Counted from the first letter of the stretch, positions 43,207 through 52,245 are shown. The stretch: DNA of 64,000 bases from JAADHI01 sp964451325 (GCA_964451325.1 CAYVHO010000006.1:62001-126000), one strand, 5' to 3'. Numbers and translations are program-made. Notes: a model not told the origin generated them from the letters alone.

Positions 43207-43788
43207 ATGAAAAAAGAAAACAAACAGATAAAACCATTAAAAAGTCTTTACTCGGACAAGGTTGTTCCTGAAATGATTAAGGAATTTGGGTATAAAAATG
43301 TCATGCAGGTTCCCTTGCTTGAGAAGGTTGTTCTCAATGTGGGAATGGGGGCAGCTTCTTCCAATGCAAAAATGCTGGATGCTGCGGTCAAAGAGTTGGC
43401 TGCGATTACGGGACAAAAACCGGTTGTGACCAAAGCGAAAAAATCGATTGCGGGATTTAAGTTGCGACAAGGTGTCTCCATTGGTTGTATGGTGACGCTG
43501 CGCCGTAAGCATATGTTTGATTTTTTGGATCGTCTTTTTCATGCCTCATTGCCACGTATTCGAGATTTTAGAGGGTTTTCTCCAAAGTCTTTCGATGGTC
43601 GTGGGAATTATTCGCTTGGGATTAAGGATCAATTGATTTTTCCTGAAGTGAACTATGATGAAGTGTTTGCAGTGCATGGAATGAATATTGTTATTGTGAC
43701 GACGGCGTCTACCGATGACGAAGGACGTTCTCTCTTAAAAAATCTTGGTTTTCCTTTTAAGAAAACAAAGGAGGAAAAAGTTGGCTAG
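43207..43788 (+). CDS. rplE: 50S ribosomal protein L5
   Basis: L5 binds 5S rRNA and contacts P-site tRNA. The 193-residue protein is slightly longer than usual at both ends. The core has VPLLEKVVLNVGMG, GQKPVVTKAKKSIAGFKLR and the LPRIRDFRGFSPKSFDGRGN loop. It overlaps rpsN by eight bases. Confidence 0.97.
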   Translation: MKKENKQIKPLKSLYSDKVVPEMIKEFGYKNVMQVPLLEKVVLNVGMGAASSNAKMLDAAVKELAAITGQKPVVTKAKKSIAGFKLRQGVSIGCMVTLRRKHMFDFLDRLFHASLPRIRDFRGFSPKSFDGRGNYSLGIKDQLIFPEVNYDEVFAVHGMNIVIVTTASTDDEGRSLLKNLGFPFKKTKEEKVG

Positions 43789-43966
43789 AAAAGCACTTAT
43801 TGTGAAATCGCAACGTAAACCGAAGTTTTCTGTGCGTGCCTATAGTCGTTGTTTACTTTGCGGTCGTGGTCGTGGTTTTCTTCGAAAGTTTTCGATGTGC
43901 CGTATTTGTTTTAGGTTGTTGAGCTTGAGAGGTGAGATCCCAGGGGTCACAAAATCGAGTTGGTAG
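43781..43966 (+). CDS. rpsN: 30S ribosomal protein S14, zinc type
   Basis: S14 is a 30S head protein. The 61-residue product is the short type Z form with a zinc site (CLLCG and CRICF), typical of many bacteria but not of E. coli. The start codon is TTG 43781 with a perfect AAGGAGG six bases upstream, inside the end of rplE. An 84-base gap with no gene precedes rpsH. Confidence 0.95.
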   Translation: MARKALIVKSQRKPKFSVRAYSRCLLCGRGRGFLRKFSMCRICFRLLSLRGEIPGVTKSSW

Positions 43967-44050
43967 GTTTGGCTCATCTCTATTCATGGGTCGCTTATTT
44001 TTTTATTTGAGTCCTTATAAGCACGTTTTTAGGAATTTTTTGGAGTTGTT

Positions 44051-44443
44051 ATGACTGATCCAATTGCAGATCTTCTGGCCAGGATACGTAACGCAAAGCA
44101 GCGTAAACACAAAGACCTTTATCTTCCCTTTTCAAAAATCAAAAGAGATATTGCCTTGATTTTGAAGGAAGAGGGTTTTATTCGCGGATACAAAATAAGC
44201 GGAACGACTGGTTTTGATGAAATTAAAATTACTTTGAAATACGGTCACGCAGAGGACTCCGTGATTACGGACTTAAAGCGGATTAGTAAACCGGGTCGTC
44301 GTGTCTATGTGGGTTGGGATGATATTCCTTATGTGAAACGAGGCTTGGGCATTGCGATTCTTTCGACGTCAAAAGGTTTGTTGACTGATAAAAGATCTCG
44401 AAAAGAAAAAGTAGGTGGTGAAGTTCTCTGTTATGTTTGGTAA
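44051..44443 (+). CDS. rpsH: 30S ribosomal protein S8
   Basis: S8 binds 16S rRNA helix 21 and in E. coli represses the spc operon. The 130-residue protein has TDPIADLLARIRNA at the start, SKPGRRVYVGWDDIP in the middle and the GLGIAILSTSKGL and GGEVLCYVW ends. Confidence 0.97.
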   Translation: MTDPIADLLARIRNAKQRKHKDLYLPFSKIKRDIALILKEEGFIRGYKISGTTGFDEIKITLKYGHAEDSVITDLKRISKPGRRVYVGWDDIPYVKRGLGIAILSTSKGLLTDKRSRKEKVGGEVLCYVW

Positions 44444-44462
44444 GGGAAGGGTGTATTAGGCG

Positions 44463-44999
44463 ATGTCCCGTATTGGTTTGAAAAAAGTAAAGATTCTTAA
44501 AGGCGTTGAAGTAACGCTTGAGCCTGGTTTTGTCCATGTAAAAGGTCCAAAAGGCACGAGCTCTAAGTCGATTCGGCCTGAAGTTTCCGTTTCGCTCGAA
44601 GGAGACGAGCTTTCTGTGTCTCGATCTTCCGACACGCCCTTTGTTCGCTCCCTGCATGGACTGACAAGAAGTCAGATCCATAATGCTGTTGTCGGGGTTA
44701 AGGATGGATATGAAAAAATCCTTGATATCCTGGGTGTGGGGTATCGGGCTTCTTTAGAGGGTCGTACGCTTGTTTTAAATCTGGGGTTTTCACATTTGAT
44801 TCGCTATGACCTACCCGTGGGTATTGATGCTGCGGTCGAGAAGCAGACGACCTTGATTCTCAAGGGGAGCGATAAGTATTTGGTCGGGGAGGTTGCAGCA
44901 AAAATTCGCTCATTTCGCCCCCCCGAGCCCTATAAGGGAAAAGGGGTTAAATATCGCGATGAGAAGATTATTCGTAAAGAAGGCAAAAAAGGTAAGTAG
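44463..44999 (+). CDS. rplF: 50S ribosomal protein L6
   Basis: L6 binds near the sarcin-ricin loop. The 178-residue protein has two related domains. The second carries ILGVGYRASLEGRTLVLNLGFSH and ends with the conserved PEPYKGKGVKYRDE and KKGK segments. Confidence 0.97.
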   Translation: MSRIGLKKVKILKGVEVTLEPGFVHVKGPKGTSSKSIRPEVSVSLEGDELSVSRSSDTPFVRSLHGLTRSQIHNAVVGVKDGYEKILDILGVGYRASLEGRTLVLNLGFSHLIRYDLPVGIDAAVEKQTTLILKGSDKYLVGEVAAKIRSFRPPEPYKGKGVKYRDEKIIRKEGKKGK

Positions 45000-45009
45000 G
45001 AGTTAAATC

Positions 45010-45363
45010 GTGATGCAGTCAAGCAAGGATAAAGTTGAAGCAAAACGCAGACGCCATTATCGCGTACGTTTGAAGGTGGTTGGGAGCGCTGAGCGTCCAA
45101 GATTGTCTGTTTATCGGAGTTTGAAGCACATTTATGCCCAAATTATAGATGATGCTTCAGGTCAGACCCTCGTTTCCGCGTCTAGTCTGGGTGGGAGCAG
45201 TCAGGGAAATATTCAGGCTGCATCCGAAGTCGGTGGAAAGTTAGCCAAAGTAGCAAAATCTGCGAATATTGAGCGTGTTGTTTTTGATCGCGGTGGCTGT
45301 CTTTATCATGGCAGAGTGAAGGCCTTAGCGGAGTCCGCGAGAGAAGGTGGGCTTCTCTTTTAG
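45010..45363 (+). CDS. rplR: 50S ribosomal protein L18
   Basis: L18 binds 5S rRNA together with L5. The 117-residue protein has RRRHYRVRLKVVGSAERPRL and the C-terminal FDRGGCLYHGRVKALAESAREGGL. GTG 45010 has AGGAG seven bases upstream. An ATG one codon later is an alternative. Confidence 0.96.
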   Translation: MMQSSKDKVEAKRRRHYRVRLKVVGSAERPRLSVYRSLKHIYAQIIDDASGQTLVSASSLGGSSQGNIQAASEVGGKLAKVAKSANIERVVFDRGGCLYHGRVKALAESAREGGLLF

Positions 45364-45412
45364 ATGGAATATTTTGGATCATGCAAGCAACATATTGTAA
45401 GGAGGCAGTTTC

Positions 45413-45910
45413 TTGAAGAAGATTAATCCTGATAACCTGGCATTAAAAGACAAGGTTGTTTTCATTAACCGTGTGGCTAAGGTCGTAAAAGGAGGGAAAC
45501 GTTTTTCTTTTTCAGCGATTGTTGTGGTTGGTGATAGCCAGGGACATGTCGGTGCTGGAAAAGGAAAGGCTGCTGAGGTTCCTGAAGCGATTCGGAAAGC
45601 AATCGAAGATGGAAAGAAAAACCTTGTGCGTGTCCCTTTGAAAGGAACGACCATTCCCTTTGAGGTGATGGGGCGTTTTGGTGCAGAGCGTGTTCTACTA
45701 AAGCCTGCCTCTGAGGGGACTGGCATTATTGCGGGTGGTCCTGTGCGTGCCGTCATGGAAATGGTCGGTGTCTCGAATATTTTAAGTAAGTGTCTGGGCG
45801 GGGGAAACCCGATCAATGTCGTTAGTGCAACCCTAAACGGTTTTTCGCAATTGAAACATCCAGAAGATGTGATGAAAGCCCGTTTTGGATCGACAGCTCA
45901 GTCGGAGTAG
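45413..45910 (+). CDS. rpsE: 30S ribosomal protein S5
   Basis: S5 forms part of the mRNA entry site and affects decoding accuracy. The 165-residue protein has the double-stranded RNA-binding like part (VVGDSQGHVGAGKGKAAEVP) and GTGIIAGGPVRAVMEMVGV. The start codon is TTG 45413, six bases after AAGGAGG. Confidence 0.97.
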   Translation: MKKINPDNLALKDKVVFINRVAKVVKGGKRFSFSAIVVVGDSQGHVGAGKGKAAEVPEAIRKAIEDGKKNLVRVPLKGTTIPFEVMGRFGAERVLLKPASEGTGIIAGGPVRAVMEMVGVSNILSKCLGGGNPINVVSATLNGFSQLKHPEDVMKARFGSTAQSE

Positions 45911-45915
45911 TGATA

Positions 45916-46101
45916 ATGTCTAAAAATTTGTCAATTAAGTTAGTGCGAAGTTGTATTGGTCGACCTGAAAAACAACGCCGAGTTGTTGCAGGGCTTGGTT
46001 TAAGAAAAATGAATCAAGTGGTTGTTCGTCAAGATACGCCAGAGATTAGAGGAATGGTTAATAAAATATCCCATATGTTGGAAGTTGAGGAAATGCAGTG
46101 A
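45916..46101 (+). CDS. rpmD: 50S ribosomal protein L30
   Basis: L30 is a small large-subunit protein. The 61-residue product has SIKLVRSCIGRPEKQRRVV and LRKMNQVVVRQDTPEIRGM. ATG 45916 is preferred because GGAG lies eight bases upstream. A GTG at 45910 overlaps the rpsE stop. It overlaps rplO by four bases. Confidence 0.95.
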   Translation: MSKNLSIKLVRSCIGRPEKQRRVVAGLGLRKMNQVVVRQDTPEIRGMVNKISHMLEVEEMQ

Positions 46102-46541
46102 AAATTTCGGATCTTGCCCCAGCGAAAGGCGCAAAAAAACAAAGAAAGCGTGTCGGTCGTGGCCCCGCGTCTGGTCATGGTAAAACTTCAACAAGAGGCC
46201 ACAAAGGTCAGGCGTCGCGTTCCGGTGGAACAAAACCTTCCTGGTTTGAAGGAGGCCAACAGCCTCTGACACGACGTGTGCCTAAACGAGGGTTTACGAA
46301 CAATTTTCGCAAAATATATTCAATCATTAGTTTGCAGCGTCTAAACGTTTTTGAGGCCGATGCCGTTGTGACGCCCCAGGTGCTTCACGACAGTGGCATG
46401 ATCAAAAAATTAAGTGATTCCGTTAAAATTTTAAGTGATGGTGAATTTACGAAACCTATGGTAATTTCTGCGCATAAATTTAGTCGTAAGGCGATAGAAA
46501 AGATTGAAGCCGTCGGTGGTCGCGCCGAGGTCCTTTCTTAG
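46098..46541 (+). CDS. rplO: 50S ribosomal protein L15
   Basis: L15 is a late assembly protein that contacts many 23S helices. The 147-residue protein has the glycine-rich basic N-terminus (RKRVGRGPASGHGKTSTRGHKG in two halves), FEGGQQPLTRRVPKRGF and a C-terminal AHKFSRKAIEKIEAVGG. The start is GTG 46098, overlapping the rpmD stop. Confidence 0.96.
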   Translation: MKISDLAPAKGAKKQRKRVGRGPASGHGKTSTRGHKGQASRSGGTKPSWFEGGQQPLTRRVPKRGFTNNFRKIYSIISLQRLNVFEADAVVTPQVLHDSGMIKKLSDSVKILSDGEFTKPMVISAHKFSRKAIEKIEAVGGRAEVLS

Positions 46542-46551
46542 GAGATTCTTT

Positions 46552-47865
46552 TTGTTCGCTCGATTTACTAAAAGTATTCAAAGTATTTGCAAAATTGAGG
46601 AGTTACGCCAACGCGTTATTTTTACGGCGATGATGTTGTTTGTCTATCGCATGGGCGCGCATATCCCGACTCCAGGGATCAACAACGAACAGTTGAGTGA
46701 ATTTCTCTTGGATCGAGGGGGCGCTTTGATGGGCTTTCTCGATATGTTTTCAGGGGGTGGGCTTTCTCGCCTAACCATTTTTGCCCTAGGGATCATGCCC
46801 TATATTTCGGCATCCATTATCCTGCAGCTACTGACAGTCGTGATCCCAACGCTTACAAAACTCTCAAAAGAAGGAGAGAGTGGGCGAAAAAAGATCACGC
46901 AGTATACTCGTTTTGCGACAATTGGTATCGGACTTGTACAGGCTTTTGGGATTGCGGTTGGTCTTGAAGGCATGGAAGGCGGCATTTTTGTTCAAAATCC
47001 CGGTTGGAGTTTTCGCCTGATGGCGATTATTACCATCACCGCTGGAACGGCTTTTTTGATGTGGTTGGGTGAGCAGATTACTGAGAGAGGGATCGGAAAT
47101 GGTATCTCTTTGATTATCTTTGCGGGAATCGTTGTGAGTATGCCGTCTGCGGTACTGAATACCTTTCAGCTTTTTCAAACCGGTCAGATTAGTTTTATCT
47201 TGATTCTCGTCTTGGCTGTGATGATGATTTGCATGGTGGTCGCGATTGTCTTTCTTGAAAGTGGGCGACGCAAAATTCCGGTTCAGTATGCAAAACGCGT
47301 TGTCGGTCGTAAAATCTATGGTGGGCAGAGCACGCATATCCCTCTGAAAATCAATACAGCGGGGGTTATTCCGCCTATTTTTGCATCATCCATTATTGCT
47401 TTTCCTGCCACAATCGCAGGGTTTGTTTCCGTGCCTTGGGTTCAGTCTCTCGGACAAAACCTGTCCCCGGGTACACTTTTTTACACCCTGCTTTATGCAG
47501 CCCTCATTATTTTCTTTGCGTTTTTCTATACGGCAGTGGTGTTAAATCCTGTCGACATGGCTGACAATATGAAAAAATATGGTGGCTTCATTCCGGGCGT
47601 GAGGCCCGGTCAAAAGACTTCAGACTATATTTATCGTGTTTTAACACGGATTACTTTCGCAGGGGCGTTTTATTTGGCCCTCATAGCGATTATTCCAGAA
47701 ATATTGATTTACCGGTTTAATGTTCCCTTTGCTTTTGGTGGGACCTCTTTGCTGATCGTTATTGGTGTTGGTATGGATACGGCACAGCAGATTGAAACCC
47801 ATATGTTGACTCGAAATTATGAAGGTTTTATGAAAAAAGGCAAAGTCAAGGACAGAGGGTTTTAG
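46552..47865 (+). CDS. secY: Protein translocase subunit SecY
   Basis: SecY is the protein-conducting channel of the inner membrane and works with SecE, encoded at 21507. The 437-residue protein has about ten membrane segments, GAHIPTPGI in the plug region, GEQITERGIGNGISLIIF and the cytoplasmic loop VNPVDMADNMKKYGGFIPGVRPG-like segment (LNPVDMADN...). The start is TTG 46552 with AGGAGA six bases upstream. Upstream in-frame codons lie within rplO and have no site. Confidence 0.96.
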   Translation: MFARFTKSIQSICKIEELRQRVIFTAMMLFVYRMGAHIPTPGINNEQLSEFLLDRGGALMGFLDMFSGGGLSRLTIFALGIMPYISASIILQLLTVVIPTLTKLSKEGESGRKKITQYTRFATIGIGLVQAFGIAVGLEGMEGGIFVQNPGWSFRLMAIITITAGTAFLMWLGEQITERGIGNGISLIIFAGIVVSMPSAVLNTFQLFQTGQISFILILVLAVMMICMVVAIVFLESGRRKIPVQYAKRVVGRKIYGGQSTHIPLKINTAGVIPPIFASSIIAFPATIAGFVSVPWVQSLGQNLSPGTLFYTLLYAALIIFFAFFYTAVVLNPVDMADNMKKYGGFIPGVRPGQKTSDYIYRVLTRITFAGAFYLALIAIIPEILIYRFNVPFAFGGTSLLIVIGVGMDTAQQIETHMLTRNYEGFMKKGKVKDRGF

Positions 47866-47870
47866 GCCAA

Positions 47871-48506
47871 ATGCGTTTTGTTTTTTTAGGGCCTCCTGGG
47901 GTAGGCAAAGGGACTCAGGCAGCACGTTTTTCGGAACGCCATAAACTTCCGCATATCGCGACAGGTGACCTGTTGCGGGCTGCCATCAAAGCTGGAACCT
48001 CTGTTGGACTGAAAGCGAAGTCTTTTATTGAAGGTGGGCGTTTGGTTCCTGATGAAGTGATTATTGAATTGATGAATGATCGTATCCGGGCTTCCGATGC
48101 CAAGGCGGGGTATATCTTAGATGGTTTTCCAAGAACGATCACACAGGCAAAGGCGCTTTCAGACGTTTTGAGTCAAAATGGCGTTGCGCTGGATCGTGTT
48201 TTTTATTTTTCTTTGAGTGAGGAGACTCTCATGGAACGCATTGTGGGGCGGAGAACTTGTCCTGCTTGTCATGCGATTTATCACATCACTCATCACCCCC
48301 CCGAAAAAGAGGGCCTTTGTCATTGTGGGGGTGTTTTGTTGCAACGTAAAGATGATGTCCCTAAGACGGTAGCAGAACGCCTTACGGTTTATAAAAATGA
48401 AACGGCGCCATTGATTGCGTATTATAAAAATGAGAACATTTTGACGGAAATTAACGCGGATCGATCAGTAGACGACATCGCCGAAAACCTCAAACAGCTG
48501 GTTTAG
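47871..48506 (+). CDS. adk: Adenylate kinase, zinc-type lid
   Basis: Adk interconverts ATP plus AMP and two ADP. The 211-residue protein has the P-loop GPPGVGKGTQ (7-16), the AMP site ATGDLLR and DGFPRT, and a lid domain with CPACH and CHCG cysteines, which mark the zinc-binding lid form absent from E. coli. It lies five bases after secY, the common secY-adk-map order. Confidence 0.96.
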   Translation: MRFVFLGPPGVGKGTQAARFSERHKLPHIATGDLLRAAIKAGTSVGLKAKSFIEGGRLVPDEVIIELMNDRIRASDAKAGYILDGFPRTITQAKALSDVLSQNGVALDRVFYFSLSEETLMERIVGRRTCPACHAIYHITHHPPEKEGLCHCGGVLLQRKDDVPKTVAERLTVYKNETAPLIAYYKNENILTEINADRSVDDIAENLKQLV

Positions 48507-48532
48507 TTCTTTATTAAGGATAAGAAACCTTG

Positions 48533-49279
48533 ATGATTATTTTGAAGTCAAAAACTGAAGTTGAAAAAATGGCAAAAGCCAGTCGCATTGTTGCATCTAC
48601 GCTTCAGGGCCTCAAAGCCTATGTAAAGCCTGGCATGACGACGCTCATGTTGGATGTTTTTGCTGAAAAACAGATTGTCGAAGCGGGTGGCATCCCCGCA
48701 TTTAAGGGATATCGTAACTTTCCCGCGACTTTGTGTGTCTCTGTGAATGAGGAAGTCGTGCATGGCATTCCCTCGGGCAAAGTGCTGAAGGATGGGGATA
48801 TTGTCGGCATGGATTTGGGTGTGATTTTGGATGGTTTTTACGGAGATGCGGCCATTACGGTGCCTATTGGTGAGGTCGATGAAAAAATTCTTCGTCTGCT
48901 TGATGTGACAGAAAAATCGCTTTATGCGGGAATCTCCCAGGGGCTTGCGGGGGGGCGTTTGTCTGATATTTCCCATGCAGTGCAATCAGCCGTTGAGCCG
49001 CAAGGTTATTCTATCGTGACTGATTTTGTGGGGCATGGTATTGGCCGTTCCTTGCATGAAGAACCTCAAATCCCAAATTTTGGTCCAAAGGGCAAGGGGC
49101 CGCGTTTAAAAGAAGGCATGGTGCTGGCCATTGAACCGATGGTTAACATCGGAAAGCCGGAAGTGGAAGTTTTAGAGGATGGGTGGACGGCTGTTTCGTC
49201 TGATCGGAGTTTGTCTGCTCATTTTGAGCATACTGTCGCAATTACAAACAACGGTCCTGTCATTTTAACTCAGGTCTAG
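48533..49279 (+). CDS. map: Methionine aminopeptidase, type I
   Basis: Map removes the initiator methionine from new proteins. The metal ligands are in GMDLGVILDGFYGDAA (two Asp), GHGIGRSLHEEP (His), AIEPM (Glu) and FEHTVAIT (Glu). The 248-residue protein has no N-terminal extension. ATG 48533 follows an AAGGATAAG stretch. A TTG one codon earlier is in frame. Confidence 0.96.
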   Translation: MIILKSKTEVEKMAKASRIVASTLQGLKAYVKPGMTTLMLDVFAEKQIVEAGGIPAFKGYRNFPATLCVSVNEEVVHGIPSGKVLKDGDIVGMDLGVILDGFYGDAAITVPIGEVDEKILRLLDVTEKSLYAGISQGLAGGRLSDISHAVQSAVEPQGYSIVTDFVGHGIGRSLHEEPQIPNFGPKGKGPRLKEGMVLAIEPMVNIGKPEVEVLEDGWTAVSSDRSLSAHFEHTVAITNNGPVILTQV

Positions 49280-49317
49280 TTTAGTGTTTAATTTGATTTT
49301 GGAGCGTTGATTTTTTA

Positions 49318-49539
49318 GTGGCTAAAGAAGATTCAATTGAAGTTCAAGGGACGATTATTGAAACACTGCCAAATGCGCAGTTTCAAGTAGAGCTTGAAAA
49401 TGGGTATCGCGTATTGGCCCATATTTCAGGTAAGATGCGCATGCACTATATTAAGATACTACCAGGAGATAAAGTAACGCTTAAGCTGTCCCCTTATGAT
49501 TTAACACGGGGACGCATTACATATCGTTTTAGTCGATAA
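49318..49539 (+). CDS. infA: Translation initiation factor IF-1
   Basis: IF-1 blocks the A site during initiation. The 73-residue OB-fold protein has AKEDSIEVQGTIIETLPNA, then VLAHISGKMRMHYIKILPGD and LTRGRITYRF. The start is GTG 49318 with a GGAG about 12 bases upstream, a rather long spacing. Confidence 0.96.
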   Translation: MAKEDSIEVQGTIIETLPNAQFQVELENGYRVLAHISGKMRMHYIKILPGDKVTLKLSPYDLTRGRITYRFSR

Positions 49540-49558
49540 TATTGGGATATGAATTGAT

Positions 49559-49672
49559 ATGAAAGTACGTGCTTCAGTAAAAAATATTTGTGATAAATGC
49601 CGGGTTATTCGCAGAAAAGGGATCGTTCGGGTCATCTGCCCAAATCCGCGGCACAAACAACGTCAAGGCTAG
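49559..49672 (+). CDS. rpmJ: 50S ribosomal protein L36
   Basis: This short frame encodes 37 residues, MKVRASVKNICDKCRVIRRK followed by GIVRVICPNPRHKQRQG. The zinc ligands Cys11, Cys14, Cys27 and a His (position 32 region) are all present, so it is the zinc-binding form. It sits between infA and rpsM in the usual place. Confidence 0.96.
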   Translation: MKVRASVKNICDKCRVIRRKGIVRVICPNPRHKQRQG

Positions 49673-49690
49673 AGTAGATAAGGAGATCTC

Positions 49691-50062
49691 ATGGCGAGAA
49701 TTGCAGGGGTTGATTTACCCAGGAAGAAACGGGTCGTGATCGGCCTGACCTACATATTAGGGATCGGTCGCCCTTCTTCGGAAAAAATTTTAGAAGGAAC
49801 ATCGATTAACCCCAGTACGCGTGTGGAGGATCTCGGGGAAGACGAAATTAATCGTCTTCGTGAAGTTATTGAGCGAGACTTTAAGGTCGAAGGAGATCTT
49901 CGTCGTGAGGTTTCTATGAATATCAAGCGCTTAATGGATATTGGAAGCTATCGTGGCCTCCGTCATCGTCGAGGACTGCCGGTGAGAGGGCAGCAAACAC
50001 GGACCAATGCGCGTACACGAAAAGGTCCTAAGAAACAGTCTGTCGGTGGTAGAAAAAAATAA
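49691..50062 (+). CDS. rpsM: 30S ribosomal protein S13
   Basis: S13 contacts P-site tRNA and the L5 bridge. The 123-residue protein starts ARIAGVDLPRKKRVVIGLTY and ends with the basic LRHRRGLPVRGQQTRTNART tail. AAGGAGATCTC precedes the ATG. It opens the alpha group of genes. Confidence 0.97.
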   Translation: MARIAGVDLPRKKRVVIGLTYILGIGRPSSEKILEGTSINPSTRVEDLGEDEINRLREVIERDFKVEGDLRREVSMNIKRLMDIGSYRGLRHRRGLPVRGQQTRTNARTRKGPKKQSVGGRKK

Positions 50063-50106
50063 GCGTGTTTATGATGATTTTAAAAAAATTGAAGGGATTC
50101 TAAAAA

Positions 50107-50490
50107 GTGGTGAAGAAGGGGACGAAAAAAAAGGAAAAACGCCGTGTTCAAACGGGAATTGCTCATATTCAAGCCTCTTTTAACAATACCCTTGTTACAA
50201 TTACAGATATGAACGGAAACGTCATTGTTTGGAGTAGTGCTGGAAGTCTTGGTTTTAAGGGGTCTCGGAAGAGCACACCTTTTGCGGCACAACGTGCTGC
50301 CGAGGTTGTTGCGAAAAAGGCGACAGATCAAGGCATGAAACAGGTGGATGTTTATGTCAAAGGGCCTGGTTCCGGTAGAGAATCTGCAATCCGTGCGATC
50401 CAGGCGGCAGGGCTTAAGGTGAATTTGATTAAAGATGTGACCCCGGTACCGCATAATGGGTGTCGGCCCCCGAAGAAAAGACGGGTGTAA
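50107..50490 (+). CDS. rpsK: 30S ribosomal protein S11
   Basis: S11 is a platform protein of the 30S subunit. The 127-residue protein has GIAHIQASFNNTLVTITDMN, GFKGSRKSTPFAAQ and the C-terminal TPVPHNGCRPPKKRRV. The start is GTG 50107, followed by a second GTG codon. The ribosome site is weak (AAGGGA). Confidence 0.97.
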   Translation: MVKKGTKKKEKRRVQTGIAHIQASFNNTLVTITDMNGNVIVWSSAGSLGFKGSRKSTPFAAQRAAEVVAKKATDQGMKQVDVYVKGPGSGRESAIRAIQAAGLKVNLIKDVTPVPHNGCRPPKKRRV

Positions 50491-50533
50491 TTTATTTTAA
50501 TCAATAGGATCATCAGATAAACGGAGGTTTTTT

Positions 50534-51160
50534 TTGGCAAGATATACAGGGCCAGCCTGTCGGCTTTGCCGACGAGAGGGAACAAAATTATTTCTGAAAG
50601 GGACGCGTTGCTTTTCAGAAAAATGTGCGATTGATCGGCGTGCTTATCCTCCGGGACAGCATGGTCAGGTTCGGGCAAGGGTTTCGGAGTACCGGACGCA
50701 ATTGCGTGAGAAACAAAAACTGAAAAGAATTTACGGTTTGTTGGAACGCCAGTTTCGTTTGTATTTCTTCAAAGCGGATCGACAGAAAGGTGTGACCGGG
50801 GATAATCTTTTGTCTCTCTTGGAATCTCGTCTGGACAACGTGGTTTATCGGCTCGGTTTTGCTTCGTCTCGCCGACAGAGTCGGATGCTTGTTCGACACA
50901 ATCATTTTTCGATCAATGGCAAAATAGTAAATATTCCTTCCTATCTTGTGAGTGTAGGGGAAGTGATTCAGGTGAAAGAAAAGAGCCGTACTTTGCTTCC
51001 CGTCTTAAGTGCGCTTGAAGTTTCCGGTGGCCGAGAGCTTCCTGCTTGGCTTTCTTTGGATATGGCGCAACTCAAAGGGGAAATTACGGCTTTGCCGACC
51101 AAAGAAGACACTGCGTTACCTGTGAATGAACAGCTTATTGTTGAGCTTTATTCCAGATAA
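50534..51160 (+). CDS. rpsD: 30S ribosomal protein S4, zinc type
   Basis: S4 starts 30S assembly and in E. coli represses the alpha operon. The 208-residue protein has an N-terminal cysteine cluster (CRLC, then CFSEKC) that suggests a zinc-bound form, followed by the S4 RNA-binding domain (LESRLDNVVYRLGFASSRRQ). The start codon is TTG 50534 with GGAGG upstream and a run of T between. Confidence 0.96.
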   Translation: MARYTGPACRLCRREGTKLFLKGTRCFSEKCAIDRRAYPPGQHGQVRARVSEYRTQLREKQKLKRIYGLLERQFRLYFFKADRQKGVTGDNLLSLLESRLDNVVYRLGFASSRRQSRMLVRHNHFSINGKIVNIPSYLVSVGEVIQVKEKSRTLLPVLSALEVSGGRELPAWLSLDMAQLKGEITALPTKEDTALPVNEQLIVELYSR

Positions 51161-51223
51161 TTTTGACGGGTGCTGAAAACGGGCAGCCCATCGTGGCGTG
51201 TTTCCGCTCATAGGTGAGGGGTT

Positions 51224-52231
51224 ATGAATATTCAGACAATAGATTTACAAATACCAAAAAAATTAGACATTGACAAGGACACACTTTCGGAAAACTATGG
51301 CAAGTTTTTTGCCGAGCCTTTTGAACGTGGTTTTGGTGCAACCATTGGGAATTCTCTGAGGCGAATTCTTCTTTCATCTATTGCGGGTGCGGCAGTGACG
51401 TCCATTAAGATTGAAGGCGTCTTACATGAATTCTCAACTGTTCCTGGTGTGAAAGAGGATGTAACCGACATTATCCTCAATATCAAAAATCTGCGTTTAA
51501 GATTGCATGGAGACAAACCGAAAGTCATTCGTCTTAAGAAAAAAGGCGCAGGTAAGGTTTGTGCAAAACACATTGTTTCTGATGCTGATATAGAAGTCCT
51601 TGATCCTGACTTGCATATTGCAACTTTAGACAAAGATGGAAAAATCGACATCGAAATGGTCGTGCAAAAAGGGCGAGGTTATGTCCCCTCTATTCAAAAT
51701 AAAAATGAGGATATGTCCATCGGTGAGATCCCAATTGATGCTCTTTTTTCACCCATCCGAAAGGTGAATTTTTCAGTCGAAAATGCCCGGGTTGGACGTG
51801 TGACGGATTATGACAAGCTGATCCTTGAGATTTGGACGGATGGTTCTGTTCGGCCGGATGATGTTTTGGGTTTTGCCGCTAAGATTTTAAAGGATCATTT
51901 GAGTCTTTTTATCAATTTTGAGGAAGCAGAGCAGCCCGTTGAAAAGAAACAAGCCGTTGATGAGGAATTTAATAATAATCTCCTTAAAAATGTGCGAGAG
52001 CTTGAACTTTCAGTGCGTGCGGCAAACTGTTTAAAAAATGCGAGTATTCGCACGATTGGTGATCTGGTTCAACGGAGTGAATCCGAGATGCTCAGAACAA
52101 AGAATTTTGGCCGGAAATCATTAAATGAAATCAAAGAGATTCTTCATGAAATGGGATTATCTTTGGGTATGGATGTCGTTGTGCCGCAGGCCAATGAAGC
52201 CTTTGAGGAAGAAGTAGCACCCTCACCCTAA
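51224..52231 (+). CDS. rpoA: RNA polymerase subunit alpha
   Basis: Alpha dimers nucleate RNA polymerase assembly and contact activators. The 335-residue protein has the N-terminal domain with GATIGNSLRRILLSS and a C-terminal domain (about 250-325) with LSVRAANCLKNASI and TKNFGRKSLNEIKEIL for DNA UP-element and regulator contacts. It lies between rpsD and rplQ. Confidence 0.97.
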   Translation: MNIQTIDLQIPKKLDIDKDTLSENYGKFFAEPFERGFGATIGNSLRRILLSSIAGAAVTSIKIEGVLHEFSTVPGVKEDVTDIILNIKNLRLRLHGDKPKVIRLKKKGAGKVCAKHIVSDADIEVLDPDLHIATLDKDGKIDIEMVVQKGRGYVPSIQNKNEDMSIGEIPIDALFSPIRKVNFSVENARVGRVTDYDKLILEIWTDGSVRPDDVLGFAAKILKDHLSLFINFEEAEQPVEKKQAVDEEFNNNLLKNVRELELSVRAANCLKNASIRTIGDLVQRSESEMLRTKNFGRKSLNEIKEILHEMGLSLGMDVVVPQANEAFEEEVAPSP

Positions 52232-52245
52232 GAAAGGATTAAGTT

